64,000 nucleotides of DNA, from assembly GCA_017303415.1 (NCBI GenBank), contig JAFLBJ010000002.1, positions 126,001 through 190,000 on the forward strand. Reading direction: 5' to 3'. The stretch is from Chitinophagales bacterium. GTDB lineage: Bacteria; Bacteroidota; Bacteroidia; Chitinophagales; Chitinophagaceae. The translations under genes were made by a program, and so were the position numbers. Shown piece after piece: positions 60,896-64,000 of this stretch (its first letter is position 1; each line of letters opens with the position of its first letter). The notes under the pieces are model-generated. The model was not told the origin of the DNA. It made no database searches and saw nothing but the letters and a program-made list of their open reading frames with translations.

Positions 60896-60907
60896 AGCCG
60901 CACAGCA

Positions 60908-62200
60908 TCAGTACCCATACTTCTTCTTCCACAGATCCCTCAAATGCTTGCGCATTTCCTCTTCCCGGGCGTTGGTGCCGGGTTGATAGAAAGATGTGCC
61001 TGCGATTTCAGGAGGGAGGTATTCCTGGGGCGAGAAATTCTTTTCGTAGTTGTGTGAGTATTCATATCCCTTGCCATAGCCTTCGCTTTTCATCAGATTG
61101 GTGGGGGCATTGCGGATATGCAAGGGTACAGGGAGATCACCTTTTTGTTTGACGATGCTGCTGGCATTCATGATGGCCAGGGTGGCGGAGTTACTTTTTG
61201 CGCTGGAGGCGAGATAGATCGCGCATTGAGAAAGAATGAGATTGGATTCCGGATAACCGATCTTATTTACTGCATCAAATGTGGCGTTGGCCAGCACAAG
61301 CGCGGTGGGGTTGGCATTGCCAATATCTTCCGCGGCAAGAATCAACATTCGACGCGCGATGAATTTAACATCTTCCCCGGCTTCGATCATACGCGCCAGC
61401 CAATATACAGCGGCATTCGGATCGCTGCCACGAATGGATTTGATAAAGGCCGAAATGATATCATAGTGCTGCTCGCCTGATTTATCATAACGGGCAATTC
61501 GTTGCTGGGCGATCTTTGTCACCAGTTCATCGGTGAGTTCCGAACCGGGAGGAAGCGTATCCGCGCAGAGTTCAAGCAGATTGAGCAGTTTACGTCCATC
61601 ACCTCCGGAAATGGTGAAGAGGGCATTCGTTTCACGGATATCCAGCGAGCGGTTCCGCAGCCATTCATCTTTTTCTATCGCTTGTTTCACCAATTGCTCC
61701 AGGTGTTTTTCCTCCAGGGCCTTTAATATATATACCTGGCAACGGCTAAGCAGGGCCGCATTGACCTCAAAAGAAGGGTTTTCGGTGGTGGCGCCGATAA
61801 GGGTGATGGTACCTTTTTCCACGGCGCCAAGTAAGGCATCCTGTTGCCCTTTATTAAAGCGGTGGATCTCATCGATAAAAAGAATGGCACCTGGACGGGT
61901 GCGTGCCTGTTCGATCACATCGCGGACATCTTTAACGCCGGCTGCGATGGCACTGAGTGTAAAAAAAGGAACCTGTAAGGTATGGGCAATAATATTGGCG
62001 ATGGTGGTTTTGCCCGTCCCGGGCGGCCCCCAGAGGATCATGGAGGGGACCTTGTTGATCTCTATCGCATTTTGCAAAATACTTCCCTTGCCGGTCAGGT
62101 GTTCCTGGCCTATGAGGTCCTGAAGCTTTTCAGGGCGTATTCGTTCGGCAAGAGGAGCGGATGTAATCACAATTAAAGATACATAAAGGCTAACAGCCAA
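60908..62200 (-). CDS. rarA: Replication-associated recombination protein A (AAA+ ATPase)
   Basis: MgsA/RarA/WRNIP1-family AAA+ ATPase that acts at stalled replication forks. LAERIRPEKLQDLIGQEHL at the N-terminus, Walker A GPPGTGKTT, Walker B ILFIDEIH, sensor 1 GATTENPSFEV, SRC arginine finger region, and the C-terminal tetramerisation part (HYDIISAFIKSIRGSDPNAAVYWLARM). An internal GTG at 62170 gives the more usual N-terminus (ITSAPLAERIRP) and may be the true start. It ends next to the four-palindrome element. Confidence 0.94.
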   Translation of the reverse strand: MAVSLYVSLIVITSAPLAERIRPEKLQDLIGQEHLTGKGSILQNAIEINKVPSMILWGPPGTGKTTIANIIAHTLQVPFFTLSAIAAGVKDVRDVIEQARTRPGAILFIDEIHRFNKGQQDALLGAVEKGTITLIGATTENPSFEVNAALLSRCQVYILKALEEKHLEQLVKQAIEKDEWLRNRSLDIRETNALFTISGGDGRKLLNLLELCADTLPPGSELTDELVTKIAQQRIARYDKSGEQHYDIISAFIKSIRGSDPNAAVYWLARMIEAGEDVKFIARRMLILAAEDIGNANPTALVLANATFDAVNKIGYPESNLILSQCAIYLASSAKSNSATLAIMNASSIVKQKGDLPVPLHIRNAPTNLMKSEGYGKGYEYSHNYEKNFSPQEYLPPEIAGTSFYQPGTNAREEEMRKHLRDLWKKKYGY

Positions 62201-62232
62201 TGGCTTTTAGCTATTAGCTTTTAGCTGTTAGC
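62189..62232. repeat. TAGCTAA-type repeat overlapping the aspS stop
   Basis: GCTAACAGC (62189-62197) and GCTGTTAGC (62224-62232) are exact complements. Between them run AGCTATT and AGCTTTT heptads of the same family as 22395-22439. The right part encodes the last residues and the stop of aspS. Confidence 0.82.
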
Positions 62233-64000
62233 TTCAGGAAAAGCTCATCCAATTGTTTTTGATCAATGGTGGCAGGGGCATCCAGCATCACATCGCGCCC
62301 GGAGTTGTTCTTGGGGAAGGCGATAAAATCACGGATACTTTCGCTGCCTCCCAGGATCGCACAGAGCCGGTCAAATCCAAACGCGATACCCCCATGGGGT
62401 GGTGCGCCGTATTCAAAGGCCCCCAGCAGAAATCCAAACTTGTGTTGTTGTTCTTCTTTATCCATGCCCAGGGCGGCAAACATTTTTTCCTGCAACTCCC
62501 GTTGGAAGATACGGATGGAGCCACCGCCGATCTCATTTCCATTCAATACCATATCGTAGGCATTGGCTTTGATGGCCGCATAGGGATGCTCCAGGTATTT
62601 GGAAGCATCGGCAATACGCGGATCATTCCCGATCATGGTGGGGATATCCGAAGGTTTAGGGGAGGTAAAGGGGTGGTGACGGGCGACCCAGCGATTTCCT
62701 TCCTCATCATATTCAAAGAGGGGGAAATCGAGTACCCAGAGTAATTTGAATTCATCTTTTCGGCGCAGTCCCAGCCGCTCACCCATTTCGAGACGTAGTT
62801 CACTGATGGCTTTGCGGGTTCTTTCTTCTGCTCCGGCAAGGATCAATACCAGGTCACCGGCTTTTGCCCCGGCCGCATCGGCGATCGCTTTTAATTTCTC
62901 TTCGCTATAGAATTTATCGACACTGCTTTTATACGTGCCGTCGGTATTGCATTTAATAAAGACCAAACCTTTCATCCCGATCTGCGGGCGTTTCACCCAT
63001 TCGGTCAGTTCATCGGTTTGTTTGCGTGTGTATTCGCTGCAGCCCGGTGCGGCAATCGCCACCACGGTTTCAGCGCCATCAAAGACCTGGAAATTTGCGC
63101 CATCGATCAGGGAGGAGATGGAGTTCTTGGTTTGAAAGGTATGCGCCGGGAATTTCAGGTTGCAGACCTTCATTCCGAAACGGATATCGGGTTTATCATT
63201 ACCATAGGTCCACATGGCTTCTTCCCAGGTAGTGCGTTCTACCTTCTCTGCATAGTTGATCCCTTTTACTTCGAGGAAGATGGATTTCACCATGCCTTCG
63301 AACATGTTCAGAATATCCTCCTGCTCCACAAAGGCCATTTCGCAGTCGATCTGTGTGAATTCAGGTTGGCGGTCGGCACGCAGGTCTTCATCGCGGAAAC
63401 ACTTCACGATCTGGTAGTAACGGTCATACCCACTCACCATCAGCAATTGCTTAAAGGTTTGCGGACTTTGAGGCAGGGCATAGAACTGATTCGGGTTCAT
63501 ACGGGAGGGAACCACGAAATCGCGTGCCCCTTCGGGGGTGCTTTTGATCAGAAAGGGAGTTTCAATATCCATGAACCCTTGCTGGTGCAGGTAATTGCGT
63601 GCAGCGCGGTTGACGGCATAGCGCAATTCGAGGTTTCTCTTCACAGCACCGCGGCGAAGATCCAGGTAACGGTATTTCATCCGCAGGTCATCTCCTCCGT
63701 CGGTATCATCCTGTATGGTGAAGGGGGGGACGGCGGATTTATTGAGTATAGTAAAGGCGCTCAATACGATCTCGATATCTCCGGTAGGGATGGCGGGATT
63801 CTTGCTCGAACGTTCGCTGACCTTTCCGGTGGCTTGTAATACAAATTCACGGCCAAGCGGATTGGCATCCAGTTGAGCTTGCAGGTCTTCGCCCAATAAT
63901 AACTGGGTGATACCATAGCGATCGCGCAGATCCACAAAGGTGATCGCGCCAAATTTGCGTATGGTTTGGACCCAACCGGCCAGGGTCACTTCTTTGCCGG
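62214..64000 (-). CDS. aspS: Aspartyl-tRNA synthetase, 5' end outside window
   Basis: Class II aminoacyl-tRNA synthetase of the bacterial type, 595 codons visible, open to the right edge; roughly the first 20 residues are missing. OB-fold anticodon domain ([26 protein letters not shown]), then [18 protein letters not shown], the bacterial insertion domain, and motif 3 [15 protein letters not shown]. The last residues (KLTAKS and the stop) come from a TAGCTAA-type repeat, so the C-terminus was probably altered by repeat insertion. Confidence 0.97.
   Translation of the reverse strand, partial: GKEVTLAGWVQTIRKFGAITFVDLRDRYGITQLLLGEDLQAQLDANPLGREFVLQATGKVSERSSKNPAIPTGDIEIVLSAFTILNKSAVPPFTIQDDTDGGDDLRMKYRYLDLRRGAVKRNLELRYAVNRAARNYLHQQGFMDIETPFLIKSTPEGARDFVVPSRMNPNQFYALPQSPQTFKQLLMVSGYDRYYQIVKCFRDEDLRADRQPEFTQIDCEMAFVEQEDILNMFEGMVKSIFLEVKGINYAEKVERTTWEEAMWTYGNDKPDIRFGMKVCNLKFPAHTFQTKNSISSLIDGANFQVFDGAETVVAIAAPGCSEYTRKQTDELTEWVKRPQIGMKGLVFIKCNTDGTYKSSVDKFYSEEKLKAIADAAGAKAGDLVLILAGAEERTRKAISELRLEMGERLGLRRKDEFKLLWVLDFPLFEYDEEGNRWVARHHPFTSPKPSDIPTMIGNDPRIADASKYLEHPYAAIKANAYDMVLNGNEIGGGSIRIFQRELQEKMFAALGMDKEEQQHKFGFLLGAFEYGAPPHGGIAFGFDRLCAILGGSESIRDFIAFPKNNSGRDVMLDAPATIDQKQLDELFLKLTAKS

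Overview
The window reads as chromosomal DNA of a member of the Bacteroidota, most likely a Chitinophagaceae-type soil bacterium. This rests on two SusC/SusD pairs, an ECF sigma/FecR cascade, an STN-type TonB receptor, a PorG-like (DUF6089) barrel, a short type IX tail-like protein, OMP_b-brl_3 and TlpA-DUF3738 proteins, and promoters with TAnnTTTG -7 boxes placed almost on the start codon. No rRNA, tRNA or CRISPR array was seen. Both ends cut genes: GH115 on the left and aspS on the right.

Layout. 1-17.5 kb is a plant-polysaccharide block: GH115 alpha-glucuronidase diverging from susC-susD, an arabinose operon (a fused AraB-AraD kinase/epimerase, a lipoprotein mutarotase, AraA), a HAD phosphatase, an MntA/HepT toxin-antitoxin pair, an SSS transporter and KduI. 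17.5-23 kb is the most unusual part. It holds a cysteine desulfurase, a BioF-like PLP enzyme, a NarL-type regulator, two stand-alone LytTR proteins and an ACT protein. Six promoters here share one geometry: two GTGTA-like half-sites exactly 21 bp apart, the second ending exactly 30 bp before a TAnnTTG box. Four of them lead into very short stretches that end in G/C hairpins, mostly with related loops, which look like small RNAs. 23-33.4 kb is an ECF sigma/FecR/SusC/SusD/TlpA locus with a composition break inside susC, followed by a GH43 gene.

33.4-40.3 kb is an AT-rich island of poorly known genes: a PLD-like protein with a membrane partner, and a class A penicillin-binding protein that has lost its membrane anchor and overlaps a small membrane-protein gene. 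It ends at an internally deleted IS3-family element. 40.7-46.1 kb holds an outer-membrane receptor, an esterase and a BlaI/M56 sensor pair, with the same dyad operator in front of both blaI and the receptor gene. 46.2-47.5 kb is an HTH/GNAT toxin-antitoxin-like module between 28-bp direct repeats. 47.6-64 kb is mostly housekeeping: a PAP2 phosphatase, a nucleotide-sugar epimerase, GT2, a metX-hom operon under a SAM-I riboswitch, uvrA, the PorG-like barrel, a GNAT, an M28 peptidase, rarA and aspS.

A second theme is dense intergenic repeat DNA: 7-bp tandem repeats in inverted arrays, 8- and 9-bp CACAGAG/GGACACAAA repeats, and a roughly 130-140 bp element built from four small palindromes that occurs three times with compensating changes between its arms. 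Some of these repeats enter coding sequence, inside the FecR gene and at the stop codons of the HAD and aspS genes. Positions come from reading the sequence; family assignments come from recognised motifs, and no search was run.
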